From: Streptomyces sclerotialus
GTDB taxonomy: Bacteria; Actinomycetota; Actinomycetes; Streptomycetales; Streptomycetaceae
Assembly (NCBI RefSeq): GCF_040907265.1
Contig: NZ_JBFOHP010000002.1
Coordinates: 7,626,001 to 7,690,000 of the forward strand
Reading direction: 5' to 3'
DNA length: 64,000 nt
Shown piece after piece: positions 50,545 through 59,479 of this stretch. A program made the translations under genes and the position numbers. Numbering within the stretch: position 1 is the first letter of the stretch; each line of letters starts with the position of its first letter. Below the pieces are notes generated by a model that worked only from the letters and a program-made list of their open reading frames with translations, was not told where the DNA came from and made no database searches.

Positions 50545-51492
50545 ATGGGCCTGTTCCGCCGCGGACCGAAGAGGGACCCGCGCGACACCCCGCGCGACGG
50601 GGAGTTCGGATTCTTCTCCGACCGGGAGGGCGGGTTCTTCCGCGGCCAGGTGCGGTCGGCCTTCGCCGAGCAGGGCCTGGAGGTGACGGTGTACGCCGGC
50701 ATGGTCACCGATTCGGCGGGCCGGCAGTTCGGCCTCGGCAACCTCGCCGCCGTCTGCCACCGCGACCGCCGCGGTGAGCGCGCCTGGCCCGCGCTCGTCC
50801 GGGACCACGTCGGCAAGGTCCTCCGTACGATGGACGGCCCGCAGCCGCTGGAGACGCTGCCCGAGGACGAGATCCGGGCCCGGCTCTACCCGCGCGTCGT
50901 CGCCGAGGACTCCCTCCCCGCCTCCGACGCCTTCCGGTACGCCCGTCCGCTCGCCCCCGGCCTGCGCGAGGTGCTCGCGCTCGATCTCCCCGAGGCCGTG
51001 CAGATGCTCGGCGAGGACTCGCTGCTGGACATCGGGGACGTCGCCGAGCTGCGCATCCGGGCGCTGAACAACCTGCGGGCGCTGCCCGTCGAAGGGCACG
51101 AGACGGTCCGCCGCGGTGACGGCTCGGCCTTCGAAGTGGTGCTCGGCGACTCCTTCTTCACCGCCAGCCGGGTCCTCGTCCTCGACGAGCTGGCGGAGCG
51201 GCTGACCGGGGCGCCGCTGACCCCGGACGGCGCGCTGGTGGCGCTGCCCTTCCGGCACCAGCTGGCCTTCCACCGCATCCATGACGCCCAGGTCATCCCG
51301 GCGCTCCAGGCGATGGCGCAGTTCGCCGCGGCCGGGCACGAGGACTCGGCGGGCGCGATCACCCCGAACGTGTTCTGGTGGCGGCAGGGCACGATGACCC
51401 GGCTGAGTGAACCGGACGGGGAAGGGCTGCGGGTGGTCGTCGACGAGGACTTCCAGACCATGCTGGAACGCCTGGTCGAGGACGACGCCTAG
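50545..51492 (+). CDS. Conserved hypothetical protein, unrecognised
   Basis: A 315-residue soluble protein. No signal peptide, membrane segment or catalytic motif is visible. The sequence starts MGLFRRGPKR and contains regions such as FGLGNLAAVCHRD and FTASRVLVLDELAERL, which look like alternating helices and strands. Start ATG at 50545 follows GGAAGAGGAAGAG. It is a single-gene transcript ending at a strong hairpin at 51534. Function unknown. Confidence 0.72.
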   Translation: MGLFRRGPKRDPRDTPRDGEFGFFSDREGGFFRGQVRSAFAEQGLEVTVYAGMVTDSAGRQFGLGNLAAVCHRDRRGERAWPALVRDHVGKVLRTMDGPQPLETLPEDEIRARLYPRVVAEDSLPASDAFRYARPLAPGLREVLALDLPEAVQMLGEDSLLDIGDVAELRIRALNNLRALPVEGHETVRRGDGSAFEVVLGDSFFTASRVLVLDELAERLTGAPLTPDGALVALPFRHQLAFHRIHDAQVIPALQAMAQFAAAGHEDSAGAITPNVFWWRQGTMTRLSEPDGEGLRVVVDEDFQTMLERLVEDDA

Positions 51493-51533
51493 GAGGCCGC
51501 GCCCGGCTACCGGCAGGGGGGCGGCGGGCATTG

Positions 51534-51571
51534 GTGAGGCCCCGCACACGGGGGATGATGCGGGGCCTCAC
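51534..51571 (+). terminator. Hairpin terminator after the hypothetical gene
   Basis: GTGAGGCCCCGCA at 51534-51546 pairs perfectly with TGCGGGGCCTCAC at 51559-51571 across a 12-base loop, 41 bases after the stop codon and before the ramR-like gene. Confidence 0.78.
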
Positions 51572-51726
51572 TCGGTACAACGGCCGGACCCGCCAAGAGG
51601 TTCCGCCCTTCCGGAAATTTCGCGGATACCTCCATGGGAGCGGCTCGCCGACCGGGCAAATGCCGACAGAGCCGGAGATAATTTCTCAGGGGGCCGCGGG
51701 GGCAGGTCCGATACCAGGGAGTGACA

Positions 51727-52332
51727 GTGATCCGTGTTCTTCTCGTCGAGGACAACGGGCTCATGCGCGGAGCGCTCGCCGCACTCCTGACCCGCGAAGC
51801 GGACATCGAGGTCGTCGCCCAGGCCGGGGGAGACGGCCAGGTCCTCGCGCGGGCACTGTCCTACCGCCCCGATGTCGTCGTCATCGACGTCGACAGCCAC
51901 CAGGACGAGGTGCTCGCCGCCGCGGGCACCCTGTGCGAGCGGCTCCCCGAATGCCGGACGCTGCTGGTGGCCGGGTCCCCGACGCTGGAACGGCTGCGCA
52001 GCGTACTGGCCCTGCGGCCGCCCGGCCTCATCGGGAAGGACGCGCCCTCGGACCGGCTCGTCGAGGGCATCCGCAAGGTGGTCGGGGGCCAGCGCTACAT
52101 CGATCCGGGGCTGGCGCTGCTGGTGCTCGACGCGGCGCAGGACCCGCTGACGCAGCGGGAGCGGGAAGTCCTGCGGCTCGCCGCGGCCGGTACGCCCGGG
52201 CGGGAGATCGCCGACCGGCTGTCGCTGTCCGTGGGGACGATCCGCAACCACCTCTCGGCGATCACTCGGAAGGTCGGGGCGCGGAACCGGATCGACGCCA
52301 TCCGGATCGCCCGGGAGTCGGGCTGGCTCTGA
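51727..52332 (+). CDS. ramR: RamR/AmfR-like orphan response regulator
   Basis: A 201-residue NarL-type regulator: receiver domain with VLLVEDNG and Asp in VVIDVDSH, though the usual phosphorylation-loop context is altered, and a LuxR HTH with LTQREREVLRLAAAG and GREIADRLSLSVGTIRNHLSAITRKVGARN. No histidine kinase is adjacent. The ramCSAB loci of streptomycetes have just such an unpaired regulator next to them, and this one converges on the transporter genes. GTG at 51727 is preferred (GGGAG five bases upstream) over GTG at 51721. Confidence 0.82.
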   Translation: MIRVLLVEDNGLMRGALAALLTREADIEVVAQAGGDGQVLARALSYRPDVVVIDVDSHQDEVLAAAGTLCERLPECRTLLVAGSPTLERLRSVLALRPPGLIGKDAPSDRLVEGIRKVVGGQRYIDPGLALLVLDAAQDPLTQREREVLRLAAAGTPGREIADRLSLSVGTIRNHLSAITRKVGARNRIDAIRIARESGWL

Positions 52333-54052
52333 GCCCCGGACTCCCGTCGCCCGCGCCCTCCTCCCAGTGCCCCACCAGGTCCCGGTAGAGCGCCGACCCC
52401 GCCATCAGCTCCTCGTGCGTGCCGAGGGCGGACCGCGCACCGTCCAGCACCAGGATCCGGTCGGCCCGCAGCGCCGAACTGATCCGGTGGGCGCACACGA
52501 TCAGCGTGCCCGGGCGGCGGGCGAACGCCTCCTCCGCACGCGCCTCGGCTGCCGGATCGAGATGGCAGGTCGCCTCGTCCAGCAGGACCAGCTCCGCGGG
52601 CGGCAGGTAGGAGCGTACGAGGGCCACCAGCTGACGTTCCCCGGCCGACAGCCCCTCCCGGTCCACCTGCGCGCCGTAACCGCCCAGCCGGTCCACCAGC
52701 GGCCGGGCGCCGACCTCGTCCACCGCCGCGTCCACCGCCGCCGTCGGCACGTCCGGCGCCAGATAGGTGAGGTTCTCCCACAGCGACCCCGCGAAGACGT
52801 ACGCCTCCTGCGGGATCAGTACCCGGTGCCGGGCCGTCCCCCCGTCGAGGCTCCCGACCGGTACGCCGCCCAGCCGGATGCCGCCGGACCGGGGCGTGAG
52901 CACTCCGGCCACCAGCGCGGTGAACGTCGACTTCCCCGCGCCGCTCGGCCCCACGACGGCCAGGTGCTCACCCGGCCGCAGCGCGAGGTCCAGCCCGTCG
53001 ATCACCGGTTCGGCGGACCGCGCGTAGCCGAACGTCACGCCGCGCAGCTCCACCCCCGCGTCCAGGGGACGCCCGCCCGCCCGGGCAGCGGACTCCACCG
53101 GCGGGCCCCCGGCCGCCTCCGCGATCCGGCCGAGCGTCACCAGCAGCCACAGCCCGCTGTCGCCGACACCCTGGACGAGCCCCTGCAACGCGGGCTGGAG
53201 CCCCTGCGACACGTACGTCACCGCGCCCAGCACCGCACCCGCCGTCACCCCCCGCTGCACCAGCCACGGCGCGCCGGCCAGCACGAGGACGAGCGGCAGC
53301 CAGCCGCCGACGGCCAGCGAAGCGGTCCGCACGGCCGTCATCCGCGCCAGCGCCCGGGTGGCCAGCGCCGAGGCGTCGATGTGCTGCCCCGCCCGCTCCC
53401 GTACGACGTCCTCGGCGCCGCACGCCACCACGTCCCGCAGCCCGCCGGTCACCTCGCTCGCCGCCCCGGCGACGCGCTCGTCCGCCAGCGCCACGTCCCG
53501 CTGCCGCGCGGCCATCGCCCGCAGCGCCCCCGCGAACAGCCCCAGGCCCACGAGGAGCGGCGGCAGCACGAACAGCAGGAGCGCGGGATCCAGGGCCGCC
53601 AGGCCGAGCAGCGCCCCCACCGAGGAGGCGGCGAACCCCTGCACGAACATCACCACAGCGCCGTACGCCTCGCGGGCGATCTCCACCTGTTCGGTCAGCC
53701 GCGCCACGCCACCGGTGTCGGCCGGCCGGCCGGACCGCGCCGACCGGCGCAGCGTGCCCGACGTCGCCAGCGTGACCAGCTCGTCCCGGAGCGGCTCGAC
53801 GACGGCCGCGAGCCCGAGCGTCGCGTGCCGCGTCGCCCACGCACCGACCCCCACCGCGACCGCCAGCACCCCCAGCCAGGCGAAGCCCGTCCCGGCCCGG
53901 CCGGCGAGGAAGCCGTCGTCCACCGCGCGGGCCACCACCCACCCCGAAAGGAACGCCGGCACGGCCTGCACCAGCGACCACCCGGCGAGCCGGACGAATT
54001 CCCCGCGCCGCCGGCGCAGCGACGACCGCAGCAGCCCGGCCGCGCCCGTCAC
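52262..54052 (-). CDS. ramB: ABC half-transporter, RamB-like
   Basis: A 596-residue protein with six membrane segments (about residues 20-300) fused to an ABC ATPase: Walker A VGPSGAGKST near 382, signature LSAGERQLVAL near 480, Walker B LVLLDEATCH near 500. With the overlapping upstream half-transporter it should form the exporter of the lanthipeptide. Its start overlaps the previous stop (ATGA, 4 bp). The last 71 bases overlap the converging ramR gene end. Confidence 0.88.
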   Translation of the reverse strand: MTGAAGLLRSSLRRRRGEFVRLAGWSLVQAVPAFLSGWVVARAVDDGFLAGRAGTGFAWLGVLAVAVGVGAWATRHATLGLAAVVEPLRDELVTLATSGTLRRSARSGRPADTGGVARLTEQVEIAREAYGAVVMFVQGFAASSVGALLGLAALDPALLLFVLPPLLVGLGLFAGALRAMAARQRDVALADERVAGAASEVTGGLRDVVACGAEDVVRERAGQHIDASALATRALARMTAVRTASLAVGGWLPLVLVLAGAPWLVQRGVTAGAVLGAVTYVSQGLQPALQGLVQGVGDSGLWLLVTLGRIAEAAGGPPVESAARAGGRPLDAGVELRGVTFGYARSAEPVIDGLDLALRPGEHLAVVGPSGAGKSTFTALVAGVLTPRSGGIRLGGVPVGSLDGGTARHRVLIPQEAYVFAGSLWENLTYLAPDVPTAAVDAAVDEVGARPLVDRLGGYGAQVDREGLSAGERQLVALVRSYLPPAELVLLDEATCHLDPAAEARAEEAFARRPGTLIVCAHRISSALRADRILVLDGARSALGTHEELMAGSALYRDLVGHWEEGAGDGSPGLRASPTPGRSGWRRSGSAPRPSE

Positions 54053-55800
54053 GCCGTGCCCCCGGCCCTCGCGGCCGCATCAGGGCTCACGGGCGGGTCG
54101 GGCTGGAACGCGGCCCGGTACTCCGGCCGCGACCAGAGCGCGCGGTGGGTGCCCTGCCCGCGGACCCCGCCCCCGTCCAGCCACACCACCCGGTCGGCGC
54201 GCGCCGCGGTGGACGCCCGGTGGGTCACGACGAGCCGGGTACGCCCCGCCAGGGCGCCGGTGAGGACCTGACTGACGTGGTGCTCGGTCACGGTGTCGAG
54301 GCTGGCGGCGACGTCGTCCAGCACCAGCACCCGCCCGGCCTGCACGAACGCCCGGGCCAGCCCGACCCGCTGCGTCTCGCCGCCGGAGAGCGGGGCGTCC
54401 GCCGGACACGTCCGGTATCCCTGGGGCAGCCGTCGGAGGAAGCCGTCGGCCCGCGCCGCCGTGGCCTGCCGCACCACCTCGTCGGTACCGGCAGGCCGCG
54501 GCCCCATGCCGATCGCCTCGGCGAACGTCCCGCCGAGCAGCACCGGCCGCTCGAAGCCGTACGCCACGGCCCCGCGCAGCGCGGACCTGCTGAGATCCCG
54601 CAGCGGCACGCCGTCCAGCAGCACCTCGCCCTCGTCCGGGTCGGCGAGCCGCCCGGCCAGCGCCGCCAGCAGGGACTTGCCCGACCCGGACCGGCCCACG
54701 ACCGCGACCAGCGCCCCGCCGGGAACGGTCAGCCACACGTCCTCCAGGACCGGGCCGCCCGGGCCCCGTCCGTCGCCGCCCGCGCCCCGCACGGTGACGC
54801 CCCGGAACTCCAGCGTCCCGGGCCCGTCGGGAAGGCGCGTGACGCCGTACGCCACCGGGGGCTCGGCGAGCACCTCGGCGACCCGGCCGGCGGTCGCCCG
54901 GGCCAGTGCGAGCCGGCTCGCCGCGGACACCAGGGAGCTGATGCCGGTGGCCAGCACGACGTACTCGCCGGCCGCGAGCACCTGCCCCGGCGTGATGCGG
55001 CCGCGCGCGAGCTCCAGACCGGCGACCGCCAGCACGGCGACCTCCAGCAGGGGGATGACCAGGGCCTCCCGCGCCGAGACCCGCGCGAGGGCCTGCCACA
55101 TCCCGGCGCCGTGCCGGCGCAGCTCCGGCAGCGGGCCGAGGACCCGGCCCGCCTCGCGGTCCACGGTCCCGGCCGCGGTGATCGTGCGGATGCCGGTCAG
55201 GGCGTCCACGAGCCGGGCGGCCACCCGGCCCTGCGCCGCGTAGTAGCGCTCGTTGAGGCCGGAGGCGTCGCGCACGAACGTCCGTACCAGGGACAGCACG
55301 ACCGGCAGTCCTACCAGGAAGGTGAGGCACAGCCAGGGGTCGATGAGGGCCAGCGCGACGACCGCGCCGACCGGGGGCACCAGGTCCATCACGGCCCAGA
55401 CCAGCGTCGACGCCACCTGCCCGGTGCGCGCCGAGTTGCCCACCAGCCGGCTGACCAGGTCGCCGGCGGTGAAGCGGCGCGTGGCACGGGTGCCGAGACC
55501 GAGGACGTGCCGGAGGAGGGCGTGACGGAGCCAGGCCGTGGAACGGGCTTCGGCCAGCTTTCCCACGAGGTCGTCCAGCAGGTCGCAGACCATGAGGACG
55601 GTGATCGCCGCGATGCTGAGGGAGAGCCAGCCGGCGGTGTGGCCGCCGCTGAGCACGGCGTCGACGGTACGGCCCATGAGGGCGGGCAGCACGGTGTACA
55701 CCCCGGCGAGCAGCAGCGACGTCGCCAGCATGGCGGGCACCCAGGGCCCGCCCCGCCGCGCTGTCGCCAGCAGCAGGCGGTCGGCGGCGCGTCGGTCCAT
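54049..55800 (-). CDS. ramA: ABC half-transporter, RamA-like
   Basis: A 583-residue ABC protein: six-helix membrane domain (about 15-300), Walker A VGRSGSGKSLL near 372, signature LSGGETQRVGLA near 475, Walker B VLVLDDVAAS near 497; the expected catalytic Glu is Asp (DD), often seen in one half of heterodimeric exporters. The ATG at 55800 has AGGAG seven bases upstream. It lies 68 bp after the precursor peptide gene, with a hairpin between them, the usual order in ram/amf loci. Confidence 0.88.
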   Translation of the reverse strand: MDRRAADRLLLATARRGGPWVPAMLATSLLLAGVYTVLPALMGRTVDAVLSGGHTAGWLSLSIAAITVLMVCDLLDDLVGKLAEARSTAWLRHALLRHVLGLGTRATRRFTAGDLVSRLVGNSARTGQVASTLVWAVMDLVPPVGAVVALALIDPWLCLTFLVGLPVVLSLVRTFVRDASGLNERYYAAQGRVAARLVDALTGIRTITAAGTVDREAGRVLGPLPELRRHGAGMWQALARVSAREALVIPLLEVAVLAVAGLELARGRITPGQVLAAGEYVVLATGISSLVSAASRLALARATAGRVAEVLAEPPVAYGVTRLPDGPGTLEFRGVTVRGAGGDGRGPGGPVLEDVWLTVPGGALVAVVGRSGSGKSLLAALAGRLADPDEGEVLLDGVPLRDLSRSALRGAVAYGFERPVLLGGTFAEAIGMGPRPAGTDEVVRQATAARADGFLRRLPQGYRTCPADAPLSGGETQRVGLARAFVQAGRVLVLDDVAASLDTVTEHHVSQVLTGALAGRTRLVVTHRASTAARADRVVWLDGGGVRGQGTHRALWSRPEYRAAFQPDPPVSPDAAARAGGTA

Positions 55801-55827
55801 GGCCCACTCCTGGTACGGATACACGAA

Positions 55828-55860
55828 GGGGCGGGGACGTGTGTGTCACGTCCTCGCCCC
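55828..55860 (-). terminator. Attenuator hairpin between precursor peptide and transporter genes
   Basis: Fourteen-base arms at 55828-55841 and 55847-55860 pair with a single mismatch over a 5-base loop. It follows the precursor stop by 8 bases and precedes the RamA-like ribosome site. It probably lets more transcript of the synthetase-precursor part accumulate than of the exporter part, and protects the 3' end. Confidence 0.7.
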
Positions 55861-55868
55861 TGCGGCGT

Positions 55869-55985
55869 TCAGCAGAGCAGCAGACTGAGCCGGCTGGTGC
55901 CGCCGCAGTACTTGCTGGCACCGCTCCTTCTCGGCCTCCCACCGTGGTGAGCGGTTTCCATGGTCTGCAGGTCAAGGATCGTCAT
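55869..55985 (-). CDS. ramS: SapB/AmfS-type class III lanthipeptide precursor (38 aa)
   Basis: A 38-residue peptide that is easily missed because of its length. The leader holds the class III recognition motif in ILDLQTMET (residues 3-11). The C-terminal core carries two Ser/Cys units: SGASKYC (residues 21-27) and SRLSLLLC (31-38), ending at the last Cys. The second matches the Ser-x2-Ser-x3-Cys pattern that gives lanthionine or labionin rings; the first is one residue shorter. The ATG at 55985 has a very strong GGAGGTGA. It lies 6 bp after the synthetase gene. In other streptomycetes this surfactant peptide lowers surface tension for aerial hyphae. Confidence 0.9.
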   Translation of the reverse strand: MTILDLQTMETAHHGGRPRRSGASKYCGGTSRLSLLLC

Positions 55986-55991
55986 GTCGTT

Positions 55992-58631
55992 TCACCTCCG
56001 CACTTCTTCTCCATGGGGACGGGGACGGAATGGCTCGGGGTGTCCGGCGTGCCGGACGGGCGGCGGCGCCAGGAAGGGCAGCCGCACGGGAACGTCGTGC
56101 AGGGCGGCACCGAGCGCCAGCAGCACTCCGGCGCTGCCGGTGGCCAGGTCCGTGGAGAGGCGCAGCAGCTCCTCGCCGGGGAAGGCGAGACCGCCTTCGT
56201 GGACCACGGCGTACCGGGCCAGCCGGCGTATCTGGTCACCGACGACCGGGTCACGCGCGGCCGCGGTGCCGGCGGGGTACCCGCGGCTGAGGTGGAGGAT
56301 CATGCCGGCCAGGCCGTCGAACAGGCCCGGTTCGACGTAGAAGCGTCCCTCGGCGGCGCGGCGGATCGCCGCGGCGGCCGCGGTGAAGCCCTCGTTCTCC
56401 CGGTGTGCCAGGTAGTCGTCCAGGGCGAGGCCGATGCCGACGCTGCCGTCCGCGAGGTAGGGCATCGTCCGCCAGCCCTCGTCGACCTCCATGACGCCGT
56501 CCTCGTCCCGGATCAGGCACCGGCGCAGGTCCTGCCGCAGTGCCGTCGCGGCGAGATCGAGGAATTCGGCTTCGCCGGTGTGCTCGTACCACCGCAGCAA
56601 CAGCAGCGCGGGGCCGGACGAGCCGCGCAGCAGGCCGGCGTACGGATGCCCGCCGCCGCTCACCTCCGGCACGGCGTCGGCGGGGCCCAGCCGGGCGGCC
56701 ACGGCGTCCACCGCCTCGGCGGCCGCGTCCCGCAGGGCCGGATCGCCGGTGGCAGCGGCGAAGTGGAGGAGGTTCAGGCCGATGCCGGACAGCCCGCCCT
56801 GGAGGTCGAGGCCGAGCCGGTGCCACTGCTCGCCCGCGCACCGGTCGAGGAGCATCAGCGCCTCGTGCCGGTACCCGAGACGGTCCAGGACGTACGCGAC
56901 GCCGTGCAGCCCGTCGTACAGGCCGAGCAGGGTGCCCGGCACCGGGCGCAGGGCATGCCGGATCAGCCACTCCTCGTGGCCGGGATGGCGCCCGGCGCCC
57001 GTCACGTCCAGCGCGTACAGGACTCCCGCCGCACCGTACGCCACGCCCAGGCCGCCGCCCGGCGAGGCGAACTGCTCGATGTCGCCGGGGAAGAGCCGGT
57101 CGTCCCGCGTGGGCGTGGCCGCGGCGAGGACCGCGCCCGCCAGCGCGTCGCGTGCCTCGGCCCAGCCCGCGCGGTCCGGCCGCAGCAGCGGTTCGGGCTC
57201 CGCGCCGGCGGGCGTCCCGCCGGCCCCGGTGAGGAGGCGCACCGCCCCGTCGAAGAACCCGTCGGGGACGGGGAACGTCCGGGCCGCTTCCCGGGCGAGC
57301 TGCCCCGCTTTGCCGGGCGCCAGGGTGAGCAGGCCGGTCAGCGGCAGGAAGAGGAAGAGCTTCAGGCAGGCCAGGGCGTAGTCGTCGACGGCGGTGCCGC
57401 GCAGTGCGCGCGGCGCCGTGAAGCCCTGGGCGCCGAGGGCCTGCCGCCGCTCCTCGGCCTCGTCCGCCGCTCCTTCGAGGTCGATGAGGACCACACTGCC
57501 GTCCGGGCGGACGATGACGTTCGACGGCTGGAGGTCGCCGAGGACCACACCCCGCGCATGGACCTCGCCGACGGCCCGCGCCACACGGTCGTACACGCCG
57601 AGGGCCCAGGAGGCGTAGTCGGCCGTCGCGGCCTCGTCAGACCGCGCGAGGGTGAGCGGATACCGGTCGACGAACAGGTCGTTGAGCTCGGTCCCCTCGA
57701 TGAACTCCTCGACCAGGAAGTGGTGGCCGCCCTGCTCGAAGTGGTCGTGCAGGGCGGGTACGCAGTCCAGGCCCCGCAGCCGCGCCAGCATCTCCCGCTC
57801 GCGCCGCTGACGGGCGACCGCGTCCCGGCCGTCCGGCGTCAGCCCCGCGTACGGGCGTGCCTCCTTGAGCACCACGCGGTCACCGGTACGCATGTCCGTG
57901 CCCGCGTAGATGCCGCCGCCGTTCGAGAAGTGCAGGGCGCTCTCGAAGCGGTAGGGCAGGTCGGCGAGGGCGGCGCCACCGCCGCGCCGGGCGAGGTGCG
58001 GGGCGAGGAACGCGGGCAGCTCCACCCAGTCGGGCACCTGGAAGGCGGGCCCGCGGACGTCCGGCACCAGCCGCCCCTCGCCGTCCTCGACGGCCGGCTC
58101 GATCTCGCCGTCCGCCGAGACGCAGTACCGCTCGGCGAAGGCCCCGTACCGGACGTACAGCGGGCCGTCGCCCCAGCGCAGGTCGCTGAGGATGTACGGG
58201 CCCGCCCGGCCGTCGAGCAGCGTGCCCAGCTCGGTGAGGACGCGTGCCAGCTCCGCCTCGTCCGCCGGGTAGACCGTCACGAACTTGCCGCTCGAACCCC
58301 GGTGCGCGTACTTGGCGTTGGCGAGCAGCAGCGTGTCCCGGTCCGGCAGGAACTTGAAGGCGATCCGGCGCGGGACGCAGTACTCCCAGACCGTGGTGAG
58401 GATGTCAGCGGCGTTGTCCAGGCACGCCGAGACGTGGATCTTCCAGCCCTGCGCGGGGAGCGTGCCGCCGTCGGGGCGCAGGACGAGCCAGTCGTCCAGC
58501 TCCGCGCGGCGCCAGCCGTCCGGAGCCGGCCGCAGCGCCTGCGGGAATGCGGTGTCCCCGCTGCCGGCGTGGGCCGGTGCGTCGTAGAAGCGGGGGTCCA
58601 TGAGGCAGTAGACCTCGTACCGTTTGTCCAC
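55992..58631 (-). CDS. ramC: Class III lanthionine synthetase (LanKC, RamC-like)
   Basis: An 879-residue three-part enzyme: an N-terminal lyase-type region (about 1-215), a Ser/Thr-kinase-like domain (about 225-480) with VVLKEARPYAG, the catalytic loop GVVLGDLQPSNVIV and IDLEGAADE, and a C-terminal LanC-like cyclase (about 520-860) with repeated GLxDGL-type motifs such as GLYDGLHGVAYVL and GLFDGLAGMIL. As in RamC, no obvious zinc Cys-Cys-His set is present. It phosphorylates, eliminates and cyclises the precursor. GTG at 58631 has GGAGGG upstream; the longer frame is unsupported. Confidence 0.93.
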   Translation of the reverse strand: MDKRYEVYCLMDPRFYDAPAHAGSGDTAFPQALRPAPDGWRRAELDDWLVLRPDGGTLPAQGWKIHVSACLDNAADILTTVWEYCVPRRIAFKFLPDRDTLLLANAKYAHRGSSGKFVTVYPADEAELARVLTELGTLLDGRAGPYILSDLRWGDGPLYVRYGAFAERYCVSADGEIEPAVEDGEGRLVPDVRGPAFQVPDWVELPAFLAPHLARRGGGAALADLPYRFESALHFSNGGGIYAGTDMRTGDRVVLKEARPYAGLTPDGRDAVARQRREREMLARLRGLDCVPALHDHFEQGGHHFLVEEFIEGTELNDLFVDRYPLTLARSDEAATADYASWALGVYDRVARAVGEVHARGVVLGDLQPSNVIVRPDGSVVLIDLEGAADEAEERRQALGAQGFTAPRALRGTAVDDYALACLKLFLFLPLTGLLTLAPGKAGQLAREAARTFPVPDGFFDGAVRLLTGAGGTPAGAEPEPLLRPDRAGWAEARDALAGAVLAAATPTRDDRLFPGDIEQFASPGGGLGVAYGAAGVLYALDVTGAGRHPGHEEWLIRHALRPVPGTLLGLYDGLHGVAYVLDRLGYRHEALMLLDRCAGEQWHRLGLDLQGGLSGIGLNLLHFAAATGDPALRDAAAEAVDAVAARLGPADAVPEVSGGGHPYAGLLRGSSGPALLLLRWYEHTGEAEFLDLAATALRQDLRRCLIRDEDGVMEVDEGWRTMPYLADGSVGIGLALDDYLAHRENEGFTAAAAAIRRAAEGRFYVEPGLFDGLAGMILHLSRGYPAGTAAARDPVVGDQIRRLARYAVVHEGGLAFPGEELLRLSTDLATGSAGVLLALGAALHDVPVRLPFLAPPPVRHAGHPEPFRPRPHGEEVRR

Positions 58632-58730
58632 TGAACCCTCCGGTCCCGGAGCGTCGGCCCCTGAAGTGTGTCGCCGCGCGTGGCACCGGAGCGACGGACC
58701 GTTGTGCGGACACCGCTGCGGCACCACCTA

Positions 58731-58813
58731 TCTGCGACGATCGCAGAGTTGCCGGGAGCGCAACAGCACCGTCCGTCACGTGATGGGCGGGAAAGACGCA
58801 CGGACCGTCCGTG
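58731..58813. promoter_or_regulatory. Two palindromes upstream of the lanthipeptide synthetase gene
   Basis: TCTGCGA-CGA-TCGCAGA (58731-58747) and CACGGAC-C-GTCCGTG (58799-58813) are perfect inverted repeats in the 227-bp gap between the ramC-like start and the end of the DUF6230-like gene. The first is about 100 bases before the GTG and could be an operator; the second may also work as part of the terminator for the minus-strand gene to its right. Confidence 0.45.
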
Positions 58814-58858
58814 ACGAACGCACGGTGGGCCGTACCCGGGAGGCGGCTCAGGCGGCGC

Positions 58859-59479
58859 TCAGGCGGCCGGTGGTACCGGTGCGTCCGCGCGCAGCCGCAG
58901 TCCGTCCGCGGTGATCACGTCCGAGGTGACCAGGGCCTGCTCCGCCGAGACGTCGGTCAGGTACACGAAGGGCGGCACCAGCGGCGGCACGGGCAGCCGG
59001 TCGGGCGTGAAGGTCAGGCAGAGCACCCCTTCCACACAGCCGCTGAACTTCGTCAGGTAGAGCGTGACGTCACCGCTGAGCTCCAGCGTCTTCGCCCCCA
59101 GCCCCAGCTCGTCGCCGCCGTCCCGGGTGAACAGGCGGTAGTCGGTGAGCGAGGCGGCCGTCATCTTCAGCACCATCGCCCGGACCGGGCCGCGCGCGGT
59201 GGGCACGTCCTCGACCCCGGCCAGCGTGAAGCCCTTGGGAGCGAACCGGCTGGTCGTGACGGTGGGGACGGCGGCGGGTGCGGGGATGCCGGGCCCGGCG
59301 GCCCGCGCCTCGGTGGCGGGTGTGCCGAGCGTGGCCAGCAGGGCCACCGGGAGCGCCACGGCGAGGGCGGAGCGCGGGCCCGTACGGCCGGGTGGGGGAG
59401 CGGCGCCCGCCTCGGTCTCCTCCGTCGTGGCGGCCCCCTCCGCCGCCCGGGCCGGCCACCGGGGCGGTCTCAGAAGCAC
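58859..59479 (-). CDS. Exported/membrane-anchored hypothetical protein, paired with DUF6230-like gene
   Basis: A 206-residue protein with a cytoplasmic proline-rich lead, one hydrophobic segment (residues 38-58, SALAVALPVALLATLG) and an outer domain of about 145 residues containing RAMVLKMTAASLTDYRLF and two cysteines. Its beta pattern and spacing resemble the DUF6230-like protein encoded just upstream, so the two may be diverged copies. Start overlaps the previous gene by 10 bp. Function unknown. Confidence 0.68.
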   Translation of the reverse strand: MLLRPPRWPARAAEGAATTEETEAGAAPPPGRTGPRSALAVALPVALLATLGTPATEARAAGPGIPAPAAVPTVTTSRFAPKGFTLAGVEDVPTARGPVRAMVLKMTAASLTDYRLFTRDGGDELGLGAKTLELSGDVTLYLTKFSGCVEGVLCLTFTPDRLPVPPLVPPFVYLTDVSAEQALVTSDVITADGLRLRADAPVPPAA

